Numbered from the stretch's first letter, positions 33,687-47,074 are shown. The stretch is 64,000 nucleotides of DNA from Physcia stellaris (GCA_018902385.1 JABSSW010000011.1:310001-374000), one strand, 5' to 3'. Notes: a model not told the origin generated them from the sequence alone. Program-made: numbers and translations.

Positions 33687-36600
33687 CTAATCTTCGGCTG
33701 AAGCGTAGCTCTGGTCAGGGGATTCCTGGGACAGCTGGTTGCTGGGGCTATTTGCAGCGCTCCCGTCGCTGGGCTTGTCATCTTCCCCATCAACACTAGA
33801 ATTTGAGGCGGGTTTGATGTCGATCACCGACTCGTTTGCTCCGGCTGCCTTCTCATCTTTCTCATCCTTAACTCCAGATTGTTCAGCTGCCGGGATGTCA
33901 GACATCACAGCGTCCTCGTCCTTGTGCTCGGTCTTTCCGCTCTTCAATGGAGTAGCCTCGGCTGCTGGGCCTTCAGGGTCAGGGTCAGTCGCGTTCTGGT
34001 CGACATCTTTATCTTCCTCTTTCTGCTTCTGCGACAGCTCGTCTTCCTCTCCGAGCTGTGCCTCGTCCTCGTCCAGCTCGCCGTTAGCCACTTTCTCAAA
34101 GATCTTCTGGACTCGCTCAATGATGCTCTTGATCTCTTTGCGGCAGAGGCGTTGGGGTCGAGGAAGCATTTCGCCTTCTTTAACATCACCGGCCCCCAGA
34201 ACAGCACGGTAATCACGACGCATACTGACGAAAACCTCCTCGGTCTTGTCGCCCAGCTGCTCTTCGACTGTCTTAACCAATTGCTCCAACGATATCTTCA
34301 CTCTATCAGCACTAGCCTGAAACATTGTGTGGCGCTCATTTGCAATGTGCCCTAGAGATTCCCGCATCAGTATGTCATAGAGTTAGAGTCATATGAAGAG
34401 AAGGGGAAAAAATAAACATTCAGCGCACGTTCTCATAGAACACGGGCGTAACTTGCAAACATGATGGAAAGTATAGAACCGTTCTGCAAACCGTACATAC
34501 CATTCATAAGAGCTTTCATCCTTGCATAACTTCCAGGGCCGCATTCGTTGGTACAGCCATCATAGGCGAATTCCATGTGCTGTGCAACGACTGGGACGAA
34601 TTCACGGTTGATTTCTTTTTGCTGAGCAAGGATCGTCTCTTTTATGGTGGATGAGAGATCTTTGAAGATGGATTCGTAAGCGCTGACTTGCTGCGAAAGC
34701 ATAGAAAGGCCAGCGATGTTAGCGCCGACCTTGCGGGCTCGAGCCTCAATGTCGCGGTGAAATGTCTTCAGGCGAGTCGCTGCGTTGCGGGCGAACGCTG
34801 TTGAAACGACTGGAATGCGTCGGGAAAACGTTTTCTCCCAACCAGCCGCAATCACCTTGATCATAGGTTCCGCGAGTTGCACGTTCCATTCATGCGGCCC
34901 TATATTAGGTCAGTGATTATCTGCTCGTACAAACTAGCTGCGACTTACCCTGGGCATTTGTGAATACTCCCTGTCGTCGACAGATAGCTTTATACGTAGC
35001 CTAGACAGTCATTTATCAGCAACCGGCGACTTTATGGCAGTACATGAGACTAACATAATGGACTCCGCCAGCTGAACGATCCTCGCGGTTTACTTTGAGA
35101 CCCCAATGAAGCGCAGTGTTGATTGACTCATTTTTGGCAGCCGAAACTGCGGCCTCGTACTTGTCGTAGATGTTGTCCTCGAATTCGTCTTGAAGTTCTT
35201 TGGCGGCGTCTTGGACTGCTTTGTCAAGGCCCTAGAAGCGAACTTTAGCGGCGGTACACTGAAGGATCACGAAAAAGGATATATTTTGGTTGCATAGGAC
35301 TGTGAGGGATGTCCTACAATGCACGGGGCCTTACACTCTCGAGTCCGCTCAGGCCTTTCTGCAAATAGCGGGCCTCCCTTGCTCTCTGCTCGGCGGTCAT
35401 GTTGGCTCCCGTGCCATCGCTGGACGCCCAGATCGTCATCGAGTTCAAGAGCTGACTTAACTTATTCAGAAACGTACGGCAGTTCGCCGATCTCCCCGTC
35501 TCTGTAAGTTTTTCGCAATGGGCTTGTAGTAGGGGAATCTCTGTCTGCTCCTTAGTGGTAAAGCCTGTCACTTCTGCATCTTTCTCGAGTCGCCCACATA
35601 ATTTTTGATAGCCCCTCGAAGAAACACAAAAAACGGGCAACGAGTGGGCCACTTCTTCGTAATCCCTAACATCGTTGTCAGGATTGAAGTTCTCCTCGTC
35701 TTCTTCTGCAGCAATCTCTTGATCAAGCTCCCTGATACCAGCAGCGAAATCCTGCTGTATTGCGCCCTTGGAGTATTGATTCCTTCCAGAGATACACATC
35801 GCGGATAGGTTATTCTCGATCTTGTCCTCGGCACGCTTGGCCTCTTTGATAATCTTCCTCACGTCATCCATTTTGCTGAGGACTTCGTTCTTTTGATTAC
35901 GAGCTTCTTTCTTGGTAGATTTAAGCTCTTGAAGCTTTGCCGATATCTGCTCCTCGGTGAGGGGGCCATTGGCGTCATTCGCGTTCACTTCGTCGTCAGA
36001 GCTGTCAGAGTCGTCGGAGTCCTCTTCTTCAAAGTCATCATCTTCACTGTCTTCGGTATCGGTGCCATCGGTACGCCGTCGCTTCCGAGAACTGGAGCCC
36101 CCGCTAGACTTCCGTTTCTTCGCCGCAGCTTTCGCCTTTGGAGCAAACACGGTTTTGCCATCGTCCAGTTGGCTGCTGAGACCTTCCCAGATTTCGATTT
36201 GTTCATCAGCATCGGTGACAATTTCCTCATACATCGATTTGGAGTCCTTGAGCTCCTCGAGCTCTTGCTTAGCTGCTTTGTGGTTCTTCTTTAGATCTGC
36301 CAACTCTTCGTAGGCCGGAGCTATCTCATCATCAAGGCCAAGCGAATCTTGAGCTTCAGTCAAGCTGATGTCATCCGTTTTACTGCATATGAAGGTGACA
36401 CTGAGCATAATTAGTGTACTGTTTCGGCTCCATGCATGCAGGATCGCTTACGAGCTGAAGCCACCGTCAAGCTTTAGTTGACGCTTGAATGACTCCCCGA
36501 GCAAGGATTTTGCAGCCTTGTCGTCAACAGCGCGATTTATTGGCGCAACGATCCAAAGTCCAGTACACTGTTTCACTGTTGGAGATCTCAGAGTCAGTAC

Positions 36601-39016
36601 TGGCCAATAGACACAAACTTTGAACTGGAGGACATATCCCTTGAGCAGTCTGTCTCTACTGGAACACCAGAATATACCCAGCGAAACGTTATCAGAAAAA
36701 ACTTACTGTAGCCTTCGGCAACTGCCGCACGGGCTGCATTCGCATCGTGCACTCCTGGAAGGTCTACAATGACAGCGCCAGTGGCAAGCGCAGGACTCTT
36801 CACGTTTATGCTATAACCTTTTTAGTATTGCACACTTCACTATTTATTCAAGAGGCATGACTTACCGGACTACTCGTATCAGAGGCCAAAATTCCATCTC
36901 TCTTCTCTCCTTTTTCTTAGGTTTATCCTTATCCTTACCCTTTTCTTTGAGGCCCGTTGTCTTCTCCTTGCTATCAACGAAAGCCTGAAGTCTTTTGTAA
37001 AAGGTCATGGAATTCGTCTCTTTAATGTTCCGAGTGGTTCCTAAAATGTGAGAAACTTCCTGCAATAGCTTATCGATGGTGCAGTTTGCAATTTCCTCTT
37101 TGTTCTTACGGGGATAAACAGCTTTGATCTTCGCATAGGCAATACCAGCATCAGTATCCTCATTTGCGCATTCCCTGGATACGGTCCCATTGCTGTCCAG
37201 TAGGTCTTGGAATAGGACCTTGAGCTCCCTTTCCCAATCCTCAAGCTTGATGAACTCTATTTGCGCTCGGTAGGGCTCTTCCTCGTGGTTATAGGAAATC
37301 TCGGTCACCACGGCTGTACAAGCTCGCATACAGTTTGTAGGAACTAGACGCTCCTCATCAAGCATAGCGTTGATTACAGATGACTTGCCTGCGCCGGTAT
37401 TGCCGACGACACCTATAATGGTTTTTGTTTTCACTGCCTGTTTACGGAGCGCATCTAGAAGAAGTCAGTATAGTCTTGTCTAGTGGGAATTGTGAGCCAC
37501 AACTTGCTGCTCGATAGAGCGTGGAGATGCAGCTCAGAGTTACTTTGACATACCTATTTGTTGTATCCACTGCTCGGCATCAGGACTGTTGGCTACACCT
37601 TCAACCAACAACGGTGCCTTTATGCGGTCAAGAATTTTCACCCCTTGCTCAACGCTGGTTTCCAGGGTCTTTGGGCTCGCTTCTTTGAGTAGATTTTGAA
37701 GCTGGAAAGATTGCTCCTTGTGCTCGTTCAATTCCTTCAGCTCTTCAGCAGACAATGGTGGCTCAGTGATGGCGCTTTTCGAGAGTTTTGCCGGCTTACG
37801 AACAGGCTCGGTTTTGATGGTCGGAGGATTGCTAGCTGGCTCTGACTTGACAGCAGAAGGGTTGTGGGCTTGAGGTGCTGCAGGTAGGGCGCCGGTAATT
37901 CCTGGCTGTTGAGCGTGGCGCTCCCAGATTGGTCGGTCATTGGGCGGTAACGTGGACCATGCCGCCAAAGCTTGCTGGTCTAAGTAGTATTTAAGTCAAT
38001 ATCAAGCGCTTCTAGATGACTTTGGCACATACCGTTTGCATATCTGAAGTAGGTAAATTTGAACAATAAGTATCCTGGAGAGGGTCCACTGTGGGATACA
38101 GATGCAGGTGATTTCGACATTGCAGGGGCTGTGGCGTTCACTGGAGATTGTACTGAGTTTGAACGTTGCCTCTCGAAACTGTTGACTGTAGGATTGAATG
38201 GCCTTGGAGGGGCTTGCTGGGGAGTGGCAGAAGAACCACGTCTTTCGAATGAGTTTGCCGAAGAAGAGAACGAATTCTCGTCGTGTTCATTGTACGTGCC
38301 GTTTGACGGGCTCTTGAGTGAATGTGCCATTGGGATTACTTTGTCAGCTTGAGGCTGTTGCAGAGGTTGATTTAAGATTGGTTCCAAGGGCCTGTTTTTG
38401 AACTTTGGATTAGCATCTCAGTTCGAGCGTAGTTTCTGAGAGATGGGGCAGTGTTATACATAAAGACTTTTCATTTGAGCCCTCAACAAGGTGACAATGA
38501 GGATTTCGGGAGATCTAGGATACTCACCTGCGCGTAACATGTCTTTCATTATCAGAAGACGCCACAGCTTCAAGCACAATGAGGCGATCATTGTACATGT
38601 CTAAATCGGAAAGCGGTTTCTTTAGATCCAGCAGCTGAAACTCGTGCTTGAGGATCCAGTCTTCGGAGGGATTGAACTTCTTTTGGTACTGGTCCCGTAT
38701 TATTTCGCCAGTGAACCTCTACAGGTTTGTCAGAAAGACCATGTACGTCTGACAAGGAGAGACAATAATGGCCGGAAGAAGAATATAAGAAACTTACGCT
38801 AGCCACCTTGACCCAAAGGTAGGATTCTACAGTAAGGCCATCATCCGTTGGCTTGTGTTCAGTCTTCAGGACTGCCACCCAGCAACTGTTCGCTTTCAAT
38901 TCGGTACCCGGTATGAAGGGCACCGCCTTGTCATGAAAGGATCTACATCGTAGCAAGTCAGTGCACCAGATCAAAGAAGGTTGTGGCCAAAGGGATGATT
39001 ACCGTGGATCTGCCAT
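33687..39016 (-). CDS. Large dynamin-superfamily-like nuclear GTPase (SLIP-GC type)
   Basis: Thirteen exons: 39016-39003, 38942-38798, 38718-38528, 38391-38033, 37979-37554, 37454-36866, 36810-36707, 36575-36452, 36400-35335, 35231-35055, 35000-34949, 34899-34501 and 34351-33687 (1436 aa, phases consistent). The N-terminus is unique, then Ser/Pro-rich, then an HMG-like stretch (YFRYAN, WSTLPPNDRPIWERHAQQ). The GTPase has G1 GNTGAGKSS (about 393), G3 DLPGVHDANAARAAVAEGY, WIVAPINRAVDDKAAKSLLG and G4 SKTDD (about 656). A coiled coil with an acidic, nuclear-signal-like KKRKSSGG/RKRRRTDG region interrupts it. The C-terminal half is helical (CTNECGPGSYARMKALMNG) and ends in an acidic tail. Human SLIP-GC protects germinal-centre B cells from AID damage; the fungal role is unknown. 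Confidence 0.88.
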
Positions 39017-39341
39017 GTTGTCAGCAGTCTGTAAAGAGAAAGTCAATTCTAAAGGAAGTTTCCAGAAACAGAGGCTCAATAGAATGGCGCTGGGCCAGGC
39101 CGATGCATGAGGAGGGAGGTAAGAAGTTTGGGCCAGTTAGAGTGAGGAAGTTCCGAAGTTCCGTTTGACGCGTCACGCGAAGTAAACAGTCTTATCGATA
39201 AGCCTCGCGTACCTACCGCGGTGCCCCACTCTACTCTTTATTCCAGCGATTGGATACATGTAAGGTACTGTATGTGAAAGACTATGACTATCAGCACCTG
39301 CATATTCCGTCGGCGATTATTAGCTATATCAATGTTAATAA
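39017..39341. promoter_or_regulatory. GTPase gene promoter region
   Basis: 325 bp upstream of the 14-nt first exon. There is no coding signal and no specific site that I can name. Confidence 0.4.
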
Positions 39342-39901
39342 CTATTGAAGCTTGAAGATTCTGTCAATTACAGGATGTAATTCCCACGAACTGCCTCGTT
39401 CGGGAAGCTCTTTCATTCCCAGTTTCAAATTGCGAATTGAAGGGGCTCGCATACCAAAGCTCCCCCCATCACCAAGACCATTTCTACAGTAGTGAATTGA
39501 CGTTAAAACGGAAGAAGTGACATGACAGTTTTTTCTGCTCCGTTGTTTACAGGAAGAGAAGTAAGCAAACCTCAGCCATTTACCGTTGCAGTCTTCGCCA
39601 TTGTGCCTTACAGCATACTGAAAAACTCCCATATTCGGGAGGATGACTTATGGCGAGATCGAAAGCAGTGCTTCAACAATTCGATTCCTCCATTGAAGAC
39701 GAGTTCCGGATTTGAATATTCAGCGGAAAGCAATGCAACAGCGGAGCGGGGTTTTCGCCGAGCTCGAAAGCTTTCTGAATAGCATTCGTAAAGCCTTGTG
39801 ATGAAGCCCGACATTTCTGAAGCCTGTGGATGCAGATCATGTGTACTGGAATGCCATGAAAGCGTGAGCCAGAAGAAATCCTCTGAAGCCCCTGATGGCA
39901 T
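39342..39901 (-). CDS. Hypothetical protein, two-exon model
   Basis: Exons 39901-39612 and 39483-39342 join in phase (432 nt, 143 aa) through a GTAAGG donor and a CTACTGTAG acceptor. The product has no recognised domain. Seen are an amphipathic N-terminal part with RLYECYSESFRARRKPRSAV, then after the splice GLGDGGSFGMRAPS and a short C-terminus ending RIFKLQ. The model rests only on frame and splice signals, and it could be a fragment. Confidence 0.35.
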
Positions 39902-40194
39902 CCTTATTCAAGGAAGTGCCCCGCTAGCGATCAAATGCAATGGTTCCAAGCTCAGAGCTTTCAAGTCATCCCCTTTCGCTAGGATGTTCCCACGAACTTG
40001 GCTTTCTCCATTCTGCTCTAAGAGTCATCTCGAGCATTTCCCGTATGTACCTGGATCCGAGGTGGTACTGTCACTTCCAGAGGTGGTGGCGTGAAGGACT
40101 CGGCGACCTAATATATGATTCGGAGCGTCCGGTCAGACACAGTAGTGTAGATAAGTCATACCGTTTCCGTGGCCTAAAAACTCAAAGTCCACGT

Positions 40195-41409
40195 TCACAC
40201 GATCCTCGCGGCCCTACCCACACTGCCAGTTTCGAACAGCTCAAGTAGTCCAGCACCGAGACACTCAGCGAGCACCCAATCGAATGTCAGGCCATAGAAT
40301 TGCTTCCACTTCTTGGTCCTCGCTGGCAAAATCCCTGTGAACTCGCCCCTATACTTCTTCGCCCTTGCAGCAGGATCATCTGAAGCGATTCCGCCGTCCC
40401 AGCGCTCACGTAGCATATACAGCGGCATCTCCTTGAACCGAGACTTTTGAAGTAAAGAGACGAGATGATCGCGGGCAGTGGTGACTAAGCGGAGATAAGG
40501 CCCGGTATTTGGCAGAGAGATCTGGAAATTGCGGTCTGAATTGATGGGAGATCCCTTACTGAATTGAGAGCTACTTCGGCGGATGCCCGAAGCGGTGCCG
40601 CTGCCGCCGGCATCGTGGATGGCACTCTCACCACCAACAGCTGCCATTGAGCCGGATGCTGCACGAGATACACTAGAAAGGGAAGTCATAGTACCTGGTG
40701 AAGCTGCATTCGTGAATGCCGCTGAGGATAGTAGACCTTGGGAGCTTGAAGTCAAGAAGCCAGCTTGTTTGAGCGCTGCAGCTTCAGATGCAGTGAATGT
40801 ATTACTGGGTAAGGCCACTACGAGTGGGTTCTCTTTCAGTTCTTGCAAAAACTTCTCAGCCATCTTCTCATCAAGGCCACAATCCCGAACAAGGCGGTCC
40901 AAATTCTCGACCAGAATTAGGCCCTCGGATGTACTCGAGCCTCCTGTACCCCTGCCAGGGACAACGATTCTCCTGATTATTCCAGCCTTTGCCAGCTCAG
41001 CAACTTCTTTGGCAGTAGCCGTGGGACTCCGCATAAAGGCATGAACATGCGTCACTGTGACCGTCGGCGGCAGACTTTTTCTAAACCTCAAGACTTCAGA
41101 TATTCGAACACTGTTGAAGCCTCCAGCTTCCGGCAGGTCGTCGAACATGTGGCCTTGAATGTACTTGATGGCCTGAGCAACATCTCGAAGCGAGAGGTCC
41201 GTGGCTAATATAGTCACGAGGCCTTGGTCCTCGAGGCGCTCACCAAAATAATCGTTAGCATCTTCGTCAAGTGCTTTCGGTTTGGAAGCTGTTCGCGAGA
41301 TAGGCTTACGCCGTTTATGTGAAGAGAATGGTGAAGAGGCTGAGCGTTTCAGAGGAGGCTTAGATATTCTGGAAGAGTGAGCTGCGGTATAATTCAAAGT
41401 CATGTTCAT
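40195..41409 (-). CDS. STK19: STK19 homologue (winged-helix protein)
   Basis: Single exon, 404 aa. The N-terminus is basic and Ser-rich (KRSASSPFSSHKRRKPISR), a likely nuclear signal. The STK19 domain begins at about residue 50 (DYFGERLEDQGLVTILATD). It shows LPEAGGFNSVRISEVLRFRKSLP-like winged-helix elements, HAFMRSPTATAKEVAELAKAG and IVVPGRG, interrupted by a Ser/Gly-rich insert, and ends WKQFYGLTFDWVLAECLGAG. STK19 was named as a kinase but is now described as a DNA-binding protein acting in transcription-coupled repair; no kinase motif is present here. The start codon lies only 35 bp from a transposon insertion. Confidence 0.88.
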   Translation of the reverse strand: MNMTLNYTAAHSSRISKPPLKRSASSPFSSHKRRKPISRTASKPKALDEDANDYFGERLEDQGLVTILATDLSLRDVAQAIKYIQGHMFDDLPEAGGFNSVRISEVLRFRKSLPPTVTVTHVHAFMRSPTATAKEVAELAKAGIIRRIVVPGRGTGGSSTSEGLILVENLDRLVRDCGLDEKMAEKFLQELKENPLVVALPSNTFTASEAAALKQAGFLTSSSQGLLSSAAFTNAASPGTMTSLSSVSRAASGSMAAVGGESAIHDAGGSGTASGIRRSSSQFSKGSPINSDRNFQISLPNTGPYLRLVTTARDHLVSLLQKSRFKEMPLYMLRERWDGGIASDDPAARAKKYRGEFTGILPARTKKWKQFYGLTFDWVLAECLGAGLLELFETGSVGRAARIV

Positions 41410-41435
41410 CTGACGTTGTGGAAGAGTATTATCGT

Positions 41436-41443
41436 TTTACTTA
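41436..41443. repeat. Target-site duplication TTTACTTA (left)
   Basis: Matches 47128-47135 exactly, and 44311-44318 with one C-to-T change (TTTATTTA). Three copies flank and separate the two elements. Confidence 0.85.
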
Positions 41444-41496
41444 GGCTGCCACTATTCGTAGAATACATTCTACTATTTGTAGAATTCTTGGCAGGG
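41444..41496 (+). repeat. MULE outer terminal inverted repeat, left
   Basis: About 53 bp, containing nested TAGAAT/ATTCTA palindromes. Apart from three mismatches it equals the reverse complement of 47075-47127. It is unmutated, unlike the internal copies of the same repeat at 44258-44371. Confidence 0.85.
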
Positions 41497-41650
41497 TCAA
41501 CTTTCGAATCGCACATTCGATTATCGATAATCTATCGATAATTTATCGATAAATAAATTTCAAAATTCTCGTTGTGCAACACTCAAGTAAACAAACATTC
41601 ATGAGATATCGATATTTTCGCAGCAATTAATTTTTTTATCATCACGTCAA

Positions 41651-43876
41651 ATGACTGTCATCGATGACGAAAACGTTTTTTTATTTTTCGATCATGAATA
41701 CGAGTTCAATGATTTTTTGTTCGTCGTCGTTGTCATCGATTTCGAACTCATTGAACGTTCTATGTTTTCATCATTTTTGAAAAAAGTGTACAATTTCGAA
41801 CATGAAATGCAAAAAGTTCTCAACGATTTTTCGAAACAGCATAACTATTTTATCATTAAAAAAAACATTGAACGTGATAAAAGAAATCTAAAAAACAAAA
41901 TTTATTTTCGATGTATTCGAAAAAACGAAATCGAAAATACTAATACAAACAAACGAAAAATCGTTTCGAAACGAATCAAATGTTTTTTCAAAATTTATGA
42001 CATATTTATCGAAAACAACAAATGAAAATTTGAAAAAATTATGAATGAAACGCACAATCACGAAAGTTTGAATCAAAACAATCATACAAAATTACGTCAA
42101 TATTTCATGACAAAAAAAGTCAGAATTCACATAATCGAATTACATCGTAAAGACATTGCATCGAAAAAAATATTTTCTTCGATTCGTGAAAAATACAATA
42201 ATGAAAATTTCAACAATCTCGAAATAAATTCGAAAAATATTTACAACGCTGTGATCAAAATACGTGAAATGAAATTCGAAAACATGATTTTCATACAAAT
42301 TTTGAACGTACAATTGCATAATGATTCGACGAAATGATTTGTACGAATCAATAAAAATTCAATGATTCAAAAAATTACTCATTTTTTTTGAATCAATCGA
42401 ACGTTTATGAACATTTTACGAATCAACGATGAAATCATGTTGTTGAATTGTATTTACAAAATCAATCGTTATAAGATGTCTCTTTGTATCGATACAAAAA
42501 CGACGATTTTGAACATTTTTTTTTACGCAAACATGATTTTGTTGAAAAAAAAAAAATTGAAAAATTATCAGTGATTCATTCAGTGTTACAAAGATTTATA
42601 CAAACATCTGAATATTTCTTTATTTGAAATATAATTATCAAACGATAAATTTAATATTTTTTCAATTATCGCAAACGAAATATCATCGAATGTTAAACAC
42701 ATTTTGTGCGTTTGACACATCGAAAACAACATATTCAACAAATGCAAAAAGTATTTTCGAATCAAAAAAATCTGAATTGAGTTTTTCGATGAAAAAATCA
42801 AAAAAAAATTTCGAAAATTGAATGACATACATTCGATTCTGTACGTTTCGACTGAACAAAAATTGAATTTACAATGACAATTATTTTAAAACAAATACAA
42901 CGACAAGAATTCGATCATTTGTGAGTATTTGAACAACGAAATCATGTCGAAAAAACGAAAATGATGTAAAATTTGAATCAATTTTTTGATGCATTTCGAT
43001 AATACAATTATTTCGAAATTCGAAAAACAAAATCATGATTTCAAAAATCAACTCGAAAGTTTTACAAACGATTTTCGTAAAATAATACAGAATTTCGACG
43101 AATTGTGTGATCGTCAACGTGATAATTATCAAATACTCATCGATGAAATCAAACAACGAATTTTTCACAATTTCAAAAAATTTTTGTATCGAGATTTGAT
43201 CGTTTTCGTGATTTCGTTTGCTTTGAGAAAAATCGACAATCATTACAAACGATTGTTGAATGCACAAAATAAAAACATCACATTATTTTTTTGTACGAGC
43301 GTATTCAAACGTATTATGAAATTGTTTTGTGTTCATGTCATCGAAAAACGTTTGATCGATGCGACAAACGATGAAATTCTGAAATTAATCGACGTGCATT
43401 TTCATTGACGTTTCAAGAAATTTGCACGACATTATCAAAAATTTGACGAATATGTCAATGTTGACGAAAACGAAAAAAACGAAACATCAATTCAGAATTC
43501 TTTATTATTGATACAAAATTTTCGAATAACGAAATCGAAAAAACGATTCAGAAATGCATTCAATCGTCAAAAAAACAACAGAAAATCAACGAAAACATCG
43601 ACAAATAGTACACAACGAAATTTTTCGATTTTCGAATATGTTGAAATCGTTGATTTTATCGACGACGAAATGCAAATGTCGAACAATCAATCTTTTTTTA
43701 TTCGATTTTCTTTTATGTTTATTCGATTTTTTTTTACGTTTGTTCGATTTTTTATTTCATATTTCGAACTTTCGATGATTCGATTTTTTTCAACTTTTTA
43801 TTTCGAATTCTTTTTTTTCGATGCGATTTCGTTTTCGTCGCAAACATTTCGTTCAAATCAAATATACAATCAATGA
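41651..43876 (+). pseudogene. MULE transposase remnant, copy A
   Basis: Read across stops, the plus strand gives the order of a fungal MULE transposase. A FAR1-type DNA-binding part comes first (KCFFKIYDIFIENNK then ETHNHESLNQ). The MULE DDE part follows (LRINDEIMLLNCIYKINRYK, 42420-42480, and HILCVCHIENN, about 42700). Next is a helical C-terminal part (DELCDRQRDNYQILIDEIKQ) and a SWIM-like Cys-x-His (LFCVHVIEKRLIDATN). The breaks are nearly all TGA, at positions where Trp is expected, for example before KFEK and before RFKK. Inactive. Confidence 0.78.
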
Positions 43877-44310
43877 TTCGTTTCACATCAAATTCAAAAC
43901 GATTTCATTTTTTCGACATCAACAAAATTAAAACGACGAAAAAATCAAATGAAAAAAATCGCGACGAAATCACGAAACGTGCAAAAAAATGAAAAAAAAA
44001 CAAACAAAAAAAGACGAGTAAAAAGCAACGAATAAAAAAAAAAAAACGAAAATATGACGTTAAATTCAAAAAAAAAACATGATATGTTTCGAAAAAATCA
44101 AAAAACGAAATTTTTGAAACATGTTATGCATGTTATGTTTGCGATGTGATCAAAAAACGTGTATTTAACATGCAAATGAATTTATCACGAAAAAAATGAA
44201 AATTTGATGCGCGACACATCAAAAATTGATTTTTAATTTGAAACGTTTTTCACAAATTTCTGTCAAAAATTCTACAAATAATAAAATGTATTTTACGAAT
44301 AGTGACAGTT

Positions 44311-44318
44311 TTTATTTA
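44311..44318. repeat. Shared target-site duplication between MULE copies
   Basis: TTTATTTA, the outer TTTACTTA with one C-to-T change in an A-C-T context. It separates the right end of copy A from the left end of copy B. Confidence 0.8.
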
Positions 44319-44525
44319 GATTGTCACTATTCGTAAAATACATTTTATTATTTGTAAAATTTTTGACAAAGTCAATTTTCGAATCGCACATTCGATTATC
44401 GATAATCTATCGATAATTTATCGATAAATAAATTTCAAAATTTTCGTTGTGCAACATTCAAATAAACAAACATTCATGAAATATCGATATTTTCGCAATA
44501 ATTAGTTTTTTTATCATCACGTCAA

Positions 44526-46711
44526 ATGATTGTTATCGATGACGAAAACGTTTTTTTATTTTTCGATTATGAATACGAATTGATGATTTTTGTTCGTCGT
44601 CGTTGTTATCGATTTCGAATTCATTGAACGTTTTATGCTTTCATCATTTTTGAAAAAAATGTACAATTTCGAACATGAAATGCAAAAAATTCTCAACGAT
44701 TTTTCGAAACAACATGACTATTTTATCATTAAAAAAGACATTGAACGTGATAAAAAAAATTTAAAAAACAAAATTTATTTTCGATGTATTCGAAAAAACG
44801 AAATCGAAAATATTAATACAAACAAACGAGAAATCGTTTCGAAACGAATCAAATGTTTTTTCAAAATTTATGACATATTTATCGAAAACAACAAATGAAA
44901 ATTTGAAAAAATTATGAATAAAACGCACAATCACGAAAATTTGAATCAAAACAATCATACAAAATTACGTCAATATTTCATGACAAAAAAAATCAAAACT
45001 CACATAATCGAACTACATCGTAAAGACATTGCATCGAAAAAAATATTTTTTTCGATTCGTGAAAAATACGATAATGAAAATTTCAACAATTTCGAAATAA
45101 ATTCGAAAAATATTTACAACGTTGTGATCAAAATACGTGAAATGAAATTCGAAAACATGATTTTCATACAAATTTTGAACATACAGTTGCATAATGATTC
45201 GACGAAATGATTTGTACGAATCAATAAAAATTCAATGATTCAAAAAATTATTCATTTTTTTTGAATCAATCGAACGTCTATGAACATTTTACGAATCAAC
45301 GATGAAATCATGTTGTTGAATTGTATTTACAAAATCAATCGCTATAAAATGTCTCTTTGTATCGATACAAAAACGACGATTTTGAACATTTTTTTTTACG
45401 CAAACATGATTTTGTTGAAAGAAAAAAAATTGAAAAATTATCAATGATTCATTCAATGTTACAAAGATTTATACAAACATTTGAATATTTTTCTATTTGA
45501 AATATGATTGTCAAACGATGAATTTAATATTTTTTCAATTATCGCAAACGAAATATCATCGAATGTTAAACACATTTTGTGCGTTTGACACATCGAAAAC
45601 AACATATTCAACAAATGCAAAAATATCTTCGAATCAAAAAGTCTGAATTGAGTTTTTCGATGAAAAAATCAAAAAAAAACTTCGAAAATTGAATGACATA
45701 CATTCGATTTTGTACGTTTCGACTGAACAAAAATTGAATTTACAATGACAATTACTTCAGAACAAATACAACGACAAAAATTCGATCATTTGTGAGTATT
45801 TGAACAACGAAATCATGTCGAAAAAACGAAAATGATGTAAAATTTGAATCAATTTTTTGATGCATTTCGATAATACAATTATTTCGAAATTCGAAAAACA
45901 AAATCATGATTTCAAAAATCAACTCGAAAGTTTTACAAACGATTTTCGTAAAATAATACAGAATTTCGACGAATTGTGTGATCGTCAACGTGATAATTAT
46001 CAAATATTCATCGATGAAATCAAACAACGAATTTTTCACAATTTCAAAAAGTTTTTGTATCGAAATTTGATCGCTTTCGTGATTTCGTTTGTTTTGAAAA
46101 AAATCGACGATCATTACAAACGATTGCTGAATGCACAGAATAAAAACATCATATTATTTTTTTGTACGAACGTATTCAAACGTATTATGAGATTGTTTTG
46201 TGTTCATGTCATCGAAGAACGTTTGATCGATGCGACAAACGATAAAATTTTGAAATTGATCGACGTGCATTCTCATTGACGTTTCAAAAAGTCTGCACGA
46301 CATTATCAGAAATTTGACGAATATGTCAATGTTGACGAGAACGAGAAAAACGAAACATCAATTCAAAACTTTCTATTATTGATACAGAATTTTCGAATAA
46401 CGAAATCGAAAAAACGATTCAAAAATGCACTCAATCGTCAAAAAAGCAACAAAAAATCAACGAAAACATCGACAAATAATACACAACAAGATTTTTCGAT
46501 TTTCGAATATGTTGAAATCGTTGATTTTATCGACGACGAAATGCAAATGTCGAACAATCAATTTTTTTTTACGTTTGTTCGATTTTTTATTTCATATTTC
46601 GAACTTTCGATGATTCGATTTTTTTCAATTTTTTACTTCGAATTTTCTTTTTTCGATGCGATTTCGTTTTCGTCGCAAACATTTCGTTCAAATCAAATGT
46701 ACAATCAATGA
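44526..46711 (+). pseudogene. MULE transposase remnant, copy B
   Basis: Collinear with the copy A transposase: FAR1-like part (44590-45000), DDE block (about 45290-45640) and helical/SWIM-like part (45857-46711, IMRLFCVHVIEERLIDATN). The same TGA breaks occur, plus a frame difference near 44580. Inactive. Confidence 0.75.
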
Positions 46712-47074
46712 TTCGTTTCACATCAAATTCAAAACGATTTCATTTTTTCGACATCAACAAAATTGAAACGAATCGCGACGAAATCACGAAACGTGCAAAA
46801 AAATGAGAAAAAAACAAACAAAAAAACGAGTAAAAAGCAACGAATAAAAAAAAAAAAAAAACGAGAATATGACGTTAAACTCAAAAAAAAAACATGATAT
46901 GCTTCGAAAAGATCAAAAAACGAGATTTCTGAAACATGCTATGCATGCTATGCTTGCGATGTGATCAGAAAACGTGTATTTAACATGCAAATGAATTTTT
47001 CACGAAAAGAATGAAAATTTGATGCGCGACACATCAAAAGTTGATTTTTAGTTTGAAACGTCTCTCACAGAATT

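Larger units (their letters stand above)
41444..44310 (+). mobile_element. Mutator-like element (MULE), copy A
   Basis: 2867 bp. The left terminal inverted repeat (about 53 bp, starting GGCTGCCACTATTCGTAG) pairs with the right end of copy B with only about three mismatches. Its own right end (to 44310) is the same repeat after C-to-T change. It encodes a FAR1/MULE transposase remnant on the plus strand. The interior is strongly AT-rich; the outermost 50-200 bp keep more C. Copy A starts 35 bp from the STK19 start codon. Confidence 0.85.
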
